A stretch of DNA of 64,000 bases, taken from Papio anubis. Its lineage: Eukaryota > Chordata > Mammalia > Primates > Cercopithecidae. The notes beneath the pieces were generated by a model. It had not been told where the DNA came from. It did no database searches and saw nothing but the letters and a program-made list of their open reading frames with translations. The translations under genes were made by a program, and so were the position numbers. The stretch covers positions 9,368,452-9,432,451 of the forward strand of contig NC_044978.1 of NCBI RefSeq assembly GCF_008728515.1. Reading direction: 5' to 3'. This document shows, piece after piece, positions 22,116 through 34,488 of the stretch (position 1 is its first letter; each line of letters begins with the position of its first letter).

Positions 22116-23704
22116 TAGTTTTGAAGTTTTTTTAACTAGTTGTAAAAATATTGGCAAATGTTATACCACTTATAAAATTTATTGCATCTTCTATAAAAGA
22201 ATCTAGTTTAACTGGATAATCATCTTAATGTTTTTAAGCACTTACTAGAAACTAGGTACCATTATAAATGATTTCCTCTATTCATTCATTCTTCCTAACT
22301 ACAGTCTCGAGGCCTTGGTGCCATTAAGTCATTTACATGAAGAAAAAGAGGCCAGAAAGGTAAAGAAACTTGACCAACATTACTAAAACTGATACAATTT
22401 TGGCTAAATTCCCTTTAAAAAATAATGTAGGCAAGTTTTTATTTGAATACACTTTTAATAAAGTTACTACTTCTTTCTAGAAACTATGGTAAATGATTAA
22501 AGAAAAATCTTTGGATATTATCATTTGGGAAATATTTAGAATACCAATGTTTAAAATATTAGCCCCTCGTTTTTTATTATATAACATGTACTGAACTAAT
22601 TCTAAACAAAGGTTTTGGAAGTGTTTTGCAAATTATTATTAAAAATTTGTATATATGGTTAAGACGTTATTAACAAAAAGAAGAAAATTACCTCATTGAC
22701 ATTTTGATTTTTATTTTGAAATACCAATATTCTTTCCTTCAACAATAGAATAGTAAGGAAATAAAATTCCTTGATATTGTAAAACAGTCAATGTAAACAA
22801 TCATTTTGCACACACTGAAAATAAAAATGACAAAATCTGTGCCTGACCTGAATAGAAAATGTTCTGCAGTGCTTTGTGCTAGCTGAGCATTTGCCACTAA
22901 TCACCCAGGAAGCGAGAGGACCAGTGAGGCCTGTTTGAGAGCCCATTAAACCAAAAAAAGCTAGTAATTGGAAAGAAAAAAAAAATCCTACATAGGACAG
23001 TCAACAATAATATAAGACTTTTGTGATGTTTTGTTTCCCTTTGTTATATAATTTTATAATTTCTTAATAAGTATGTGTTTTCATTTCATGCACATCAATG
23101 TAGTTACAACCCAACAATTAATTGCCTGCCCATATATGAAAATAATATGCATATTGACTTCCCTCCCACTTTAAAAAGTGTACAAGCTGGAAGAGATAGA
23201 GATATATTTCAGATATACTCAGAACCACAATTAATGAATGAACAATTTATCAATCAAATACAGTATCAATAAAAATCTGTCAAACAGAAATATAAAACAG
23301 AAATTCCAGTGAGTAAATGGAGAAATATCAGTCATCTAAATACCTGATTTCACTCACATAGGAAAGTATGTGAGTTTGCATCACTGCATGCATATGTGTA
23401 TTTCAAGGAGAGGGTCCACTCTTCAAATATAGTTTACTGTGTTTTAGAATAGATATGTTATATAAATGGAATATATAGTAAAATGTTCCATGAGCAGAAT
23501 TAATTTATCTGAAGCAAGAGTTCAACATTTGCAATGACCACCAATAATAAGTGCATTGGAATTTGCAGAAATTTCAGGGTAGACTTTCAATTATTCACCA
23601 ATACCAAAGTTCAAGTCAGTTAGTATCTATAATCCCAGGGCTGAGGTGATACTAGTTGACATTTCGATTACACAAGGTTGACAGACTAATTCCTAACTGT
23701 GTAT
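22116..23704. other. unassigned AT-rich sequence with a possible MIR trace
   Basis: At about 22245-22415, gatttcctctattcattcat, aaaaagaggccagaaaggta and gaaacttgaccaacattac resemble an inverted MIR core, too decayed to call firmly. The rest holds no recognised feature. Confidence 0.35.
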
Positions 23705-23855
23705 ATGGAAGTAGATGGTCCAGATCTAAATAGAGCCTGTCGCTTAAACTATACGAGCCTTAGCTTTCTTGTTTGTAAAATGGCAAATATTGATAGAACA
23801 AACTGAGACAAAATATATCAAATCATTTGCTCCTTGTCTAATATATGTTAGAATT
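23705..23855 (+). mobile_element. MIR fragment
   Basis: The words gagccttagctttcttgttt gtaaaatggcaaatattgat follow the MIR core (cctcagtttcctcatctgta aaatgg) with the expected upstream part (cagatctaaatagagcctgt). Confidence 0.55.
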
Positions 23856-24205
23856 TGATTCTAAATATCAGGTAATTTATTTAAATATAAATATAATATA
23901 AATATAAAACTCAATTTCTTCTACACAGTTAAAAAAATTCTGGGAGGAAACCATAGGAGCATAAGTTTTTACTCTTGTCTCCACAGACCTTTGGGTAGGA
24001 GTAAGGATTATGTAAACAGATAACATTTGTGAAATTTAAATTCTTCTTGAAACATTGCATGTGTACATTTAAATATGCTGTATCTCCCTGGAAAGCAGTG
24101 ATGGTTGCAAAATTCTCCCAACTTTTGTGTTCCAAGAAATGGCTAGTCAAAGGACCACCCTGGTCTTGCATATTCCTACCATTACCCTTCCTAGACTACT
24201 GAGAT
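23856..24205. other. unassigned AT-rich sequence
   Basis: No repeat or gene recognised. Confidence 0.4.
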
Positions 24206-24217
24206 AAGACACATCTC

Positions 24218-24532
24218 TGGCTGAGCACAGCAGCTCCTGCCCGTAATCCTAGCACGCTGGGAGGCTGAAGCGAGAGGATCACCTGAAGTCAGGAGTTTGA
24301 GACCAGCCTGGCCAACATGGTGAAATCCCGTCTCTACTGAAAATATAAAAATTAGCCAGGTGTGGTGGCAGGCACTTGTAATCCCAGCTACTCCAGAGGC
24401 TGAGGCAGGAGAATCACTTGAACCCAGGAGGCGGAGGTTGCAGTGAGCCGAGATGGTGCCACTGCACTCCAGCCTGGGTGACAGAGCGAGACCCTGTCTC
24501 AAAGAGTCAAAAAAAAGAACCAAAAACCGAAA
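24218..24532 (+). mobile_element. AluSx-like
   Basis: Dimeric Alu starting tggctgagcacagcagctcc, with gcaggagaatcacttgaacc and gtgacagagcgagaccctgt in the right arm. A perfect 12-bp duplication, aagacacatctc, lies at 24206-24217 and 24533-24544. The long minus-strand frame through it is an Alu artefact. Confidence 0.95.
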
Positions 24533-24544
24533 AAGACACATCTC

Positions 24545-24936
24545 CATCCTTTCTCATCACTCTCTTGTCTGACTCTATAACCTCTAGCCTCCCTTCCTTT
24601 TTTGAAAATATTCCTGATTAATGAATGATCTCCTAATTGCAGTAGATTGAATACAGTCATCCTATTTATCTGGTGCATGTCATTTTTCACAACTGCAAAT
24701 TCTTTTCTTGAAATTCAGTTTTTATAAGCTACCATTTGTTCTTTGCCAGGCAAAATAATTCAATAGTAGTATTCCATTGAATAAGGGATGTTATCTATTT
24801 CTGCACTATGAAAAATCCCCTTTAAAATCAAAAGAGAAATATAACAGTATTTTTTTCTTCTTGATCACAAAATTTTGGTGTTAGCATATTACATTTCTCA
24901 AGAGAAAACATACTTTTCTGGAAAATGTTCTTACAG
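24545..24936. other. unassigned AT-rich sequence
   Basis: No repeat or gene recognised. Confidence 0.4.
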
Positions 24937-25153
24937 ACTACTGCACTGTTAAATACAGTAGACAGTAGCCACATGTGGCTCCTTAAATTTAAATTGACAA
25001 AAATTAAGGAAACCATCAATTTAATTTCTCAGTTGCACTAGACATACTTCAAGTACTTAAGTGTGGTATGTGGCTAGTGACTACTGTATTGGACTGTGCA
25101 GATATAAAATAATTCCATGAATGTATGAACTTCTAATGGACAACGCCAGTTGA
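24937..25153 (+). mobile_element. hAT-Charlie non-autonomous transposon (MER3/MER33-like)
   Basis: The element has tagacagtagccacatgtggc with the typical inner palindrome gccacatgtggc (24968-24979), an AT core tttaaatttaaattgacaaa, then gtggctagtgactactgtat tgga and a terminal ttctaatggacaacgccag (family form ttctattggacagcgctg). It carries no transposase, so it was mobilised in trans. Confidence 0.7.
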
Positions 25154-25504
25154 GAAGTACTGTTACAGAAAGCTATTATGTCATACATTAATCAGAAGAT
25201 ACCTTGGCTAGAGGAATGTCTTGGCAGACAAATTACTAGGTTCTACCTTCAAATTTCAATTATTTTTTAAAATACTGTTTCTGGTTTGTGGTTTCCCATA
25301 TTAGGAATTTAGGCTACGTGATCCTTCTAACTCCAGTTTCAGTTTTATGGTACTATTAGTGTTTTTGCTAAGACATGTAAAGGAACTAAGACATTTACAA
25401 GGCATTATTTTCCTACTCAGAAACAACTAAAATTCAGTGAGTTATGTAAACACAGTAGCTGCAATGTGAAAAATTTCTCTGATATTATGATAAAACTTCA
25501 AAGG
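25154..25504. other. unassigned AT-rich sequence
   Basis: No repeat or gene recognised. Confidence 0.4.
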
Positions 25505-25965
25505 AAACAAATGTAAATTCTGAATAAAGCTATATGGTGAGAGATTTTTGGAAGAGATATTGTATCACCCGAGTCTTGAAGGATGAGTAGAATTTTGACA
25601 AAGGGAATGGAATTAAATACATACTAAATAAACAGATAAGCAAAGGGATTGTGATGGGAAAAAATGCAAGATGTGCTCAGAAAACAGTACAGTGCTGTGG
25701 CTGGAACCCAGGTAGCAGTAATGGGCGAGCTGCGTGAGAACCAGGTGGGCAGATAGACTGGAGGAAGTCATAAGTGGACCTTGAGTTTCATGCTGGGGAA
25801 TTTGAAACTATACCCTTAGACAATAACAAAATTGGTCTGTACCTAGTAAAAATGTTTGTCAGCAGCTTAAATATTGGTAAGACGGGGAGATAATTAATAA
25901 AACAGACCCAACTCGATGGCTTCATGACCAGGGTCTAAAATAGAGTTCAGTAAGAAATACGGATT
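25505..25965 (-). mobile_element. L2 (LINE2) remnant
   Basis: Inverted L2 landmarks: gagtcttgaaggatgagtag (25571), a ctggaacccaggtagcagta region, and ttgagtttcatgctggggaa tttgaaactatacccttaga (about 25782). Strongly decayed. Confidence 0.65.
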
Positions 25966-28469
25966 ATGAGGTAGTTCTTAGGGCTATTTCTGGAGTAAAA
26001 GTGACAGAATGGGCAAATATTGAGACTTATAAACAATGACAAATGTTCTCCACTGTCCAATCTATTGTAACTAGTTTTAACTGTGGATGTCTGAATGTTT
26101 TCCTTAATAGCTCACTTAATTATTAAATTGTTTTACTGTCTATCATGACACCTATTCCTTCATGATGTTTAAAAATCTTTTTTATCTAGATAATTTTGAA
26201 TTTTAGAAGTAAATTAGATTACAGATAGTGTAATCTAATGATAATAGTAACAGTAATAATAGTAATCCAAATAAAACACAATCCCAAACTTCAGCAGTTT
26301 AGTGTCTTTATTTAGCATCCCTGAAATCATTTCAGAGTTCACTAGTGAATGGAGATGGACACTTCAAATGACGTGGTGATTGGAACTGTTTCAATTGGGG
26401 GATTTTTTTGGTACTTTAAACATATTTTTAAATAAATCTGTTTGTTTTAAATGTTACGTATTCCAGCTGCATGTAATAAATATATATCAATGATGCAAGA
26501 CACCTAGTTCAACTGAGTTATATGAAGCACATAAAATTGACTAAAATATGGCCTCAACTGCCTGGGAGCTTCTATGTCAGAAGTAAGTCACATCTATTTG
26601 TACTTATCTCTGGTGAAACTGGGTGGTTGAAGAGAACCGGAGAAGGAGATCATAGATAACCACAAATAAAGCATAAAGCAAACTACAGGTAAGCCCTGTT
26701 TTTATGTATATTAATGCCCTTGAAGTCTTGTAGCCAGTGTGTATTAAGTAGAACCAGATTCTCTGTTCTGGCCTCAATGCTTTATTAGTAACAGTAAGAG
26801 CCACCTGAGCCCAAGGAAGTATGCTATTTTTGGTAAGATCAGCATATCACGATTGTCCATTTTCCATTTATGTAAAACTATTGCTGGATGAATGGGGTGT
26901 CAAAGACAGATGTGATGAATCACATAGAGAATCAATACTGTAGAATTGCCTACTTTGCATACCTAAAAATGTACAACCAGCTAAATATGTATGGTAATGG
27001 AAACCATGCAGTAATCACATCTAGGATCAATAAATTAAAGGTTTAGAGAGTATAAAACCCTGACTTTTCTATAACTTACTGATGCTTGCTGTTGCTGTAA
27101 AGATGTATGTGTCCCTTCCTTTTCTGAACACTTGCAGTTTGAATCACTGATGTCCCAGGAAGACGTCAGATGGGAGAGAGAGAGGAAGAACGCACATCTA
27201 GAAATCAACTAAGGAACCACTGCACCGGCCCTCTGGAGGTGAAGAACGGTGAGATGGCCTTTCCCCACAGAAATGCATGCATGGTAGGAGTTTTTAGGAA
27301 GCTTTGGCTTAGATACATTCAATAATTTCATGGTCAGTAATGTTTATTTTATACTAGATAATCTTTTATAACTGAAAAATTCTTTAGTAAATATATATAA
27401 GTGCTTCTTTACCAGCATTTATTTTCTCTGCTTCTCTCCATCCCCAGGGGACTTCCATTATTAATTCTTATCAACTACTGCCAAATGCTAGAACACCTAG
27501 GGAGATGGGCCAGGCCCAAGTCCCTGCTGTGTTTTAATCACAATTAATATGCACTCTTCCTAATTTACCCTGGGTATCTCAAGTCTGCAAACCTATAATA
27601 TTTGGCAATGTGAAGTTGTTGGGGAAACAAAAGCAAATGACCAGACAACCCACTGCAAGCCTTAAAAGCAGAATTTAGTGGGACATATATGGATCTTTGA
27701 GTCAGATGATAAACTCCAGGGAGGGACCCTCTAGATCGTGGGGGCTTTCAGCTTCATAATTAGGTAACTGGGGACTGGGACCCCACTGTAGTGTTGTGAA
27801 ACAGAACCTTGGTCTCCGGGGAACACCATCTTTCTCTCTGGGAAGTCAGCCTGCAGGGATCACTCTTGACTTCTCTTAAACAGAGTTATGAACACTTCAC
27901 AGTGATCAGAGAAGGGATTCAAGGAGAAGATGGTGTTTGATCTCAACTTACATGGACACAAAGGGTTTCAAAGGTCAGACAGTGAAGAAAAAAATTCCAG
28001 GGGAATGCTTAAGTGTTCAAAGCATTAGAAGCAGTTTAAAAGAGCAGGGAAATAAATTCAGCATAAGTACTAGACATCTTTGAAAATCAGGCAAAGGTTT
28101 TAGGCTACATTTATGTAGTTCTGTAAGAATTATCTGCAGGAGGGATTAAGGAATTTAAGAAGCAGATATGAGAGAATAGGACACAAAGAGATTATAAAAC
28201 AAAGGTCTGAGGTCAAGCAGTGTTGCTGGGAATAGGAAGCAAATGACTTAAGACTTATTTGACCAAAGCAGTAGATAATCAATAGGGGCAGACATGTATT
28301 AAAATATGCAAATCAAACTTGTGATTAGTTTTCAATTAATCTTTAGAAATGAAACCACTACATCTACAAAGATATTTGAAATAAACCAAAATCTAAAAAG
28401 CAATTCAATTTTCTGACAGGAGAGTCAATGAGCTCATAGTTATTTGAGGATTTATATATATTGAAGCTG
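25966..28469. other. unassigned sequence including an exon-like segment
   Basis: No family is recognised over most of this stretch. 26270-26340 faintly resembles an LTR. 27138-27248 is bounded by good splice-site sequences and is listed separately. 27430-28000 is non-repetitive and less AT-rich. Confidence 0.35.
27138..27248 (+). other. exon-like segment (candidate non-coding exon)
   Basis: A pyrimidine-rich acceptor (cccttccttttctgaa, cttgcag ending at 27137) precedes 111 bp of balanced composition, followed by a donor, acg then gtgaga, with GT at 27249-27250. The segment has stops in all three plus frames, so it would be a non-coding or terminal-coding exon. No neighbouring exon is recognised in the window. 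Such pairs also arise by chance, so confidence is low. Confidence 0.2.
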
Positions 28470-28588
28470 AGATACAGGGGCTGGGATGGGAGCTGAGGCA
28501 GGAGGCCCACTTGAGCCCAGGAGTTTGAGACCGGCCTGGGCAACATATCAAGAGCCTGTCTCCAAAAAAAAAAAAAAAAAAAAAAAAA
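28470..28588 (+). mobile_element. Alu-related monomer fragment with A25 tail
   Basis: A single Alu-like arm: gaggcaggaggcccacttga gcccaggagtttgagaccgg cctgggcaac at 28494-28543, ending in 25 As at 28564-28588. The start is degenerate. FLAM or a truncated AluJ would fit. Confidence 0.75.
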
Positions 28589-29103
28589 TGCTCAGACATA
28601 GCTGGTTGAAAAAGTGACCATTAGAATTACCTTTATAGTTTTTTTTGAATAAATTTTTATTTAAAATTAATGTCATTGAAAAAAAATCACCTCACCTTCT
28701 ATCAGGGGAAGAAATTCTCCAGTATTAATATTAAAACTTTATTGGAGTAATAAGACCAAATAGTAATTGCATTACTTATCTGTTACCAAAGAAACAGACA
28801 GGTCATACAGTAGATGTTATTCTGTTGAATGAAATAAAAAAGGCTGCATTAATAATAGGCAAAAACTGTTCATAAACTTCTCAAAACACAATGAAAAGTA
28901 CTCTAAAGAAATATTAAAACAAATTCTGCCATAGTATTGTAATATTTCGCCTTTTCAGGTACTTCATCTGGGAAACGTAATTTTTTATATAGTTTCTTTC
29001 TCTTTTTTTTAATCCATGAAGTCACTTGTGACATTGGTAGGTGCATATTTCCAAATTTTTTTCATCATTTAGGCTTTATTTAAAATGCTCACATCCACCT
29101 AAT
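28589..29103. other. unassigned AT-rich sequence
   Basis: No repeat or gene recognised. Confidence 0.4.
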
Positions 29104-29335
29104 GCAAGGGTCAGCAAATATAGCCCACAAGGCCAAATGTGGTGCCTCCTGTTCACGTACGTAAAGATTTCTGGAAGCAGAGTCATGCTCATTTGTTCCC
29201 CTGAGTCACATCTGTGCACACATCTGTGGCTGCTTTGTAGCTATGAGACAGAGTTGAGTCACTGAAGCAGAAACCACGTCACCCCAAAGCTACAAGATTA
29301 CTATTGGCTGGCTCCTTTAGAGAAATAGTTGACTG
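29104..29335 (+). mobile_element. hAT-type DNA transposon fossil
   Basis: It starts gcaagggtcagcaaatatag cccacaaggccaaatgtgg, continues with cagagtcatgctcatttgtt, tgtggctgctttgtagctat and cagagttgagtcactgaa, and ends ctcctttagagaaatagttgac. This order fits a well-known hAT family beginning CAGGGGTCAGCAAACT, though I cannot fix its name. Non-autonomous, no transposase. Confidence 0.65.
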
Positions 29336-30967
29336 TGACTACCGTCCTGGGACTTGCTTTTCTTATTTTTATTTTCTTTATATAAAAATATTTTTATAAG
29401 TTTCTCCTTTAAAGGGACTACAAAAGATAGAGGTTCTCACTTTGTCTCTGATTTTTCAAATTCATTATCTTAATATAAGTGGACAACCATGATCATTTTA
29501 ATTTTAAATATCACATCTATATTGTATCATATTTTTGCTATCTGATAAAGTCATGTAGGCTTCTCTGAAATGCCGAAATATCTTACTTTATGGTACAAAG
29601 CTGTTTGTCTCACTTTTTATAAATCGGTTTATCTTTAAAACGTTTAGTGACTCAATTCTATTTCATTAAAATCTTCCGTAAAGGATTACATTCATTTTCT
29701 TCAATAAAGTTGCCAAATAGAATGTAGAAGTGCAATGTCATAATAAATATGTTGGAGGAACATTTTTTATCGTTAGATTTCTTAGGAATTGATTACACTT
29801 GTGTTGAAACCTCTTACTGAGGACTTCTAAGAGTGTAAAACCCTTTGGAGAGAATGCAAGGCCACTCATTTTATGCTAAATACCACCCAGCTTCTCAGAG
29901 AAGAGTGCTAGGAGAGGTTTCCTACATATTCATAAATACTCTTCATTTCCAGAAGAATGACCAACCTTAAAAATTAAGAGAGCACAGTTAACACATACAT
30001 TCTCACCATCCTTACTAGAAACCATGATGAATGAAAATTATTGCCATCATTAGGTTGCTTAATCAAAATGTTTGAAATCCAGGAATTCGTATATTTTTTA
30101 CAATGTATGTAAAAAATACATATTTGATTTTCTGGTATAAAAAAGGAATTAAGGAAAAAATATTAATTATTTAGGAACTGAATAAAATGACATTGAGATG
30201 TAATCTTACCCCTTCTGCGTGGATACATTTTTTTGTTTCTGTAGAGTTTTATATTATAAACTGAAAGTTCATTAAGGTCAGGCAGACAATGTTTTCATTA
30301 GGTTCACTGTTAAATTACTGCATAACAATGCATTTGGTAAATAGTTTCTCCATCAAGATTTATTAAGTAAATTTAATGAGTGTATGAATGGGCAGTTACA
30401 AGGATGAATGAACAGTTGGATGAAACAAATTTTGTTGTTTTACCGTATATTTGACATGGTTTCCTTTGACTTACAAAGAACCACTGTTGATCACAGCATA
30501 GACGCTCTTCACTAGATGGAATGTTCAAATGTCGAGATAGATGAATAAAATAATGGAAAGTTGAATCAGTGTCTCAGTTTTATATTGATTTTATTATAAA
30601 ACAAGATTTTCTGCATTCCTAAATAGTTTATTTTGTATTGTTGCAACATTTGAAATTACATTGTTCAACCCAGACTGATTTAAAAATTAGAAACAAGCTT
30701 TACTGGTCAATGAAGAAGTATCATTTACCCTAGATGGATTTTATTACATTTAAAAACAGTCATTACATATTTTAGTTTTAGTTTGCCAATAATACACAGT
30801 GGTGGCAAAGCATGGAATAGGGAATCACATAGAATTGGGCTTGATTTTTTTTTTTCTCCATTACTCAGTGTATGACTTCGTCAATGTACTTATATATCAA
30901 TTTTGACATTACTTAAAAGAGGGGCACTTCCTTATGAAGTAGTTAGAAGTTTTAAATTAGGTAAAGC
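29336..30967. other. unassigned AT-rich sequence
   Basis: No repeat or gene recognised over about 1.6 kb. Confidence 0.4.
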
Positions 30968-31042
30968 AAAGGGAAGGAAGGAAGGGATGAAGGAAGGGAG
31001 AAAGGGAAGAAGGAAGGCAGGGAAAGAAGAAGGAATGAAGAA
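30968..31042. repeat. (GGAA)n purine-rich tract
   Basis: Imperfect ggaa/gaagg array on the plus strand. Likely a decayed microsatellite. Confidence 0.85.
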
Positions 31043-32124
31043 CATAAAGGAATTCAAAAGATGAGAATAGTAGCTAAAGCAAAGGAAGGGTGACATTAAA
31101 GTGAAGACAAAAATTTGCAGCTCTTCTGATACTTTATATCACCGAAAAAATGAATGTAACTGCCTCGATGCCTAGTGTTTGTTGTAATTGGGTCAATATC
31201 CAACATTATAGACAAATATTGGGATTTGATAAGCTTAGTTCCTGGGATGAAGAGTCAGTCAGATGGTAGACTGAGTACTCTCATGTTTCAAGACCCAAGA
31301 GTAAGATGAACAATGCACATATTATATCCTAAAGCAAAAACTAGGCTCACTCAAAATATTATCATTCTAAGTGAATCAGTGGTAAGAATTTAAAAATGAA
31401 ATATTAATTAGGCTAAGTAAAATTGATTTTAAATGTCTAAAAAGCTGGTTCTTAGCCAGATGCCCCTGAATATGAGGAAGGGCAGAAAGAAAATACTTGA
31501 GCTAATTAAAAAGATGCTCAACAAGAAGATGTACTTTTGAGATATAAATATACTAGAGGTGAAAAGTGATCAATATTAATTGTAAGGGAGCAGTGAAGAC
31601 AAAGCACAGGAAACCTGAAAATGATAATCCAAAGGAATGGCATGACCCTAACATGAGTTACATAAAACTGAAGTGAATACAACAGATGAAAAAGTTCAAG
31701 GGAGCCACGGTTAAAGATGAAAGGTAAATTGCTGAGAATATAAAGACAAATAATTAGGTCCTTGACAGAGAGAATGCTTCTGTAATGAGCCCTTTGAGAA
31801 TTTTAAAGGAAACAGTGAAAAGAGATATGGATATTTCACTAATTGAATTACTATTCCATGTTCCCCTTGACTACAACAGGAAAAATCATTGTCACGTAAA
31901 TTGTATGATGGAATTACAAATACATGTTTAAAAATGAATGATATAATGTTGCCTTGGCATTCAGGAAGGGTAATTATGCTATTTGTAATTAATAAAAGAT
32001 ACTAAACTATGCAGCTAATTTTCTTTCCATGTATAGATAAATTAAAGGAGAGAATAAGGTCTCTATTTTTTTAAAATCTTTTTCAAATGTAGTAATATAA
32101 AGTGCTTAAATGTGAATTTAAAAT
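31043..32124. other. unassigned AT-rich sequence
   Basis: No repeat or gene recognised. Confidence 0.4.
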
Positions 32125-32660
32125 GAGACCTCCAGCCATGATGGGGTAACTGGTGCAGGACAAGCATTTCTGCCAAAATCAATTATAAAACTGGACATAA
32201 TACATAATGCAACTGTATTTATTTTGGAGAGCAGGCAGGCAGCACAGGATTTTCATCCCCAAAGGAAGGAAAAACTGGCATGAACTCCACCATTGCTTGG
32301 GCTTTCTGTCTGAAGGCACTTTCTAGATTGCATTTCAGGCAAGTGAGCCCAAGAGCTCAGAGATCTCAGAGTCTCACTGAGCTGAAGAGAAAATCAGAAT
32401 TGGGGACTGCTGAGGTGCTGATGGAACTTGTGCGGGCAGAATGAAAGAGTGAAATGAGTGAAACTAGAGGGAAATGAGTTGTACAAAGAGGGGCTTCCAA
32501 AACTGCACAGGAGCCCCTTAAAGAGTCTTCAGCCAAATGCCAAGCTCTGCAAGTACAGGTTGACACTCCCAAAGGCCCGACAGATCAGCTCCAGGGAAGC
32601 CTGGAGTGAAATTAAAGTGAAATATGGACTAGAACAGAAAACATTTTGCAAGTGTTGAGT
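32125..32660 (+). mobile_element. possible L1M 5' UTR fragment
   Basis: The wording ccatgatggggtaactggtg, aaaatcaattataaaactgg acataatacataa and aactggcatgaactccac recalls 5' regions of old (L1M) LINEs. The match is from memory and weak, and no ORF1 follows. It could instead be unique sequence. Confidence 0.3.
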
Positions 32661-33280
32661 ATTTCTAAACCAGTTAATGGTAGAAAGCAAAATTAAATTG
32701 AGGGTCCTTGGATTTTTCCAGAGGTCTCTGCATCATCTAGACCGCTGGCCAGTACACAGTCCAATGGTGGTGATGACAATGTCAGCTGCCAGACATTTTA
32801 TATCTATGCCATTTCTTTCATTTTCTCTTCCCTCCCTCTGTTTCCTCTCTTCTTTCCAGACTCTCTGCAGCAGGATGCTCACTATCCCTTCCTCGGTGTT
32901 GGCCCAGAAGTGAGACCTATCAACAGGAGATAAAGGAAGGGGGAGCTGACAGGCACTTACAGGGGGTGGCAGCCCAGCTGTCTAGGTCCCATGGCATCTG
33001 GTTCCTGAAGAGGTTCTCATACAGATATAATCCAATATTGACTAACATTGAGGTTGAGAGTCATAGCTTGTTAAATTGAAAGAGGTTTCAGAGGATGAAA
33101 CTTAAGTTCCTTCTTTACAGCACGAGTTACTCTCCAAAATTCTAGGTCTATGAAGTATGTTTGTGTTACACGTCTCTGCTTTTCACTTTAATTACTTATT
33201 AATTTATCCACCTACATTTCTTTCTAAAACTCACTCTCATATCAGTATATTCTGCGAAATGTATCATTAACCTTCTTTTC
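32661..33280. other. unassigned sequence
   Basis: No repeat or gene recognised. A CT-rich stretch lies at 32818-32870. Confidence 0.4.
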
Positions 33281-33600
33281 ATCTTGTTTTGAGACAGAGT
33301 CTTGCTCTGTTCCCCATGTCGGAGTACAATGGGGTAATCATAGCTCACTGCAGCCTCTCCTACCTAGACTCTAGCCATCTTACCACCTCAGCCTTCCAAG
33401 GAGCTGGAGCTACAGATGTGCCTAGCTATTTTTTTCATGTCCAGCTATTTTTTTTCTTTTTTTTACTTTTCGTTGAGACTGTGTCTCCTTGTATTGCCCA
33501 GGCTGGGCTCGAAATCCTGGGCTCAAGTGATTCTCCCACCTGGGTCTCCCATAGTGCTGGAATTACAGGTGTGAGCCACCTGTACTTCATGCCCAGTCTG
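33281..33600 (-). mobile_element. AluJ, inverted, diverged
   Basis: Inverted Alu with gagacagagtcttgctctgt, atagctcactgcagcctc, cccaggctgggctcgaaatc and attacaggtgtgagccacc. The central linker is enlarged (ttttttcatgtccagc and ttttttcttttttttac). The level of change suggests AluJ. The long open frame here is an Alu artefact. Confidence 0.9.
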
Positions 33601-33603
33601 TCC

Positions 33604-33646
33604 ATTATTATTATTATTATTACTACTACTATTATTTATTTTATTT
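33604..33646. repeat. (ATT)n microsatellite
   Basis: ttattattattattattact actactattatttatttt, next to the inverted AluJ. Confidence 0.88.
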
Positions 33647-34156
33647 GCTGCCATTTTCCACATTTATACTAATTTTTTCACTCTCTCCTCTTGTAAATGT
33701 ATTTTCATTTGAATATAATTAGCAAGAATTTTAGTCTGTCCTAAATATATTTAATTAGAGGCAAAGGTTAAAATAAAGTTTTAATGACAAATTACAATGA
33801 AATACAAAAGATATGACATATGCCATATTATGTTTATCAGTCAATATAAGTTAATGTGATAAATGAATGTCTATAGAAAAATTAAATATGTTTGCTATTG
33901 TGGTAAGTTTAAATTTTTTTGCTTTGGGAAAATACATATTACCCTTTAAATTTTATCATAAGATAATACATAACCATTTTATTAATCTTTTTATGTGGGC
34001 TTCCATATATTGAAAATATTTTAACATTTTAAATTTCTTTAAACTTTAAAGACAGAAAACTATGTAGGTTTACTTGGGCTGTTTTTTAAAGCTGGCATTA
34101 TTTAACTTTTGTTAGACAACATTTGAGAAGGTTCTGTTTATTCTTACAAACAGTAT
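33647..34156. other. unassigned AT-rich sequence
   Basis: No repeat or gene recognised. Confidence 0.4.
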
Positions 34157-34164
34157 AACATTGA

Positions 34165-34480
34165 AGGCTGGGCGCAGAGGTGGTGCCTGTAATCCCAGAA
34201 CTTTGGGAGACTAAGGTGGGTGGATCACCTGAGGTCAGGAGTTTGACACCAGTCTGGCCAACATGGCTAAACCTCAACCCTGTATCTACTAAAAATATGA
34301 AAATTAGCCAGGCATGGTGGCCCATGCCTATAATCCCAGCTACTCAGGAGGCTGAGGCAGGAGACTTGCTTAAACCCAGGAGGCAGAGGTTGCAGTGAGC
34401 TGAGATTATTACATCACTGCACTCCAGCCTGGGCGACAGAGCAAGATTCCATCTCAAAAAATAAAAATTAAAAAAAAACA
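34165..34480 (+). mobile_element. AluS-like
   Basis: Dimeric Alu starting aggctgggcgcagaggtggt, with gtggatcacctgaggtcagg and cactgcactccagcctgggc. An 8-bp duplication, aacattga, lies at 34157-34164 and 34481-34488. Small insertions are present (ctcaaccctg; attattaca). Confidence 0.93.
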
Positions 34481-34488
34481 AACATTGA

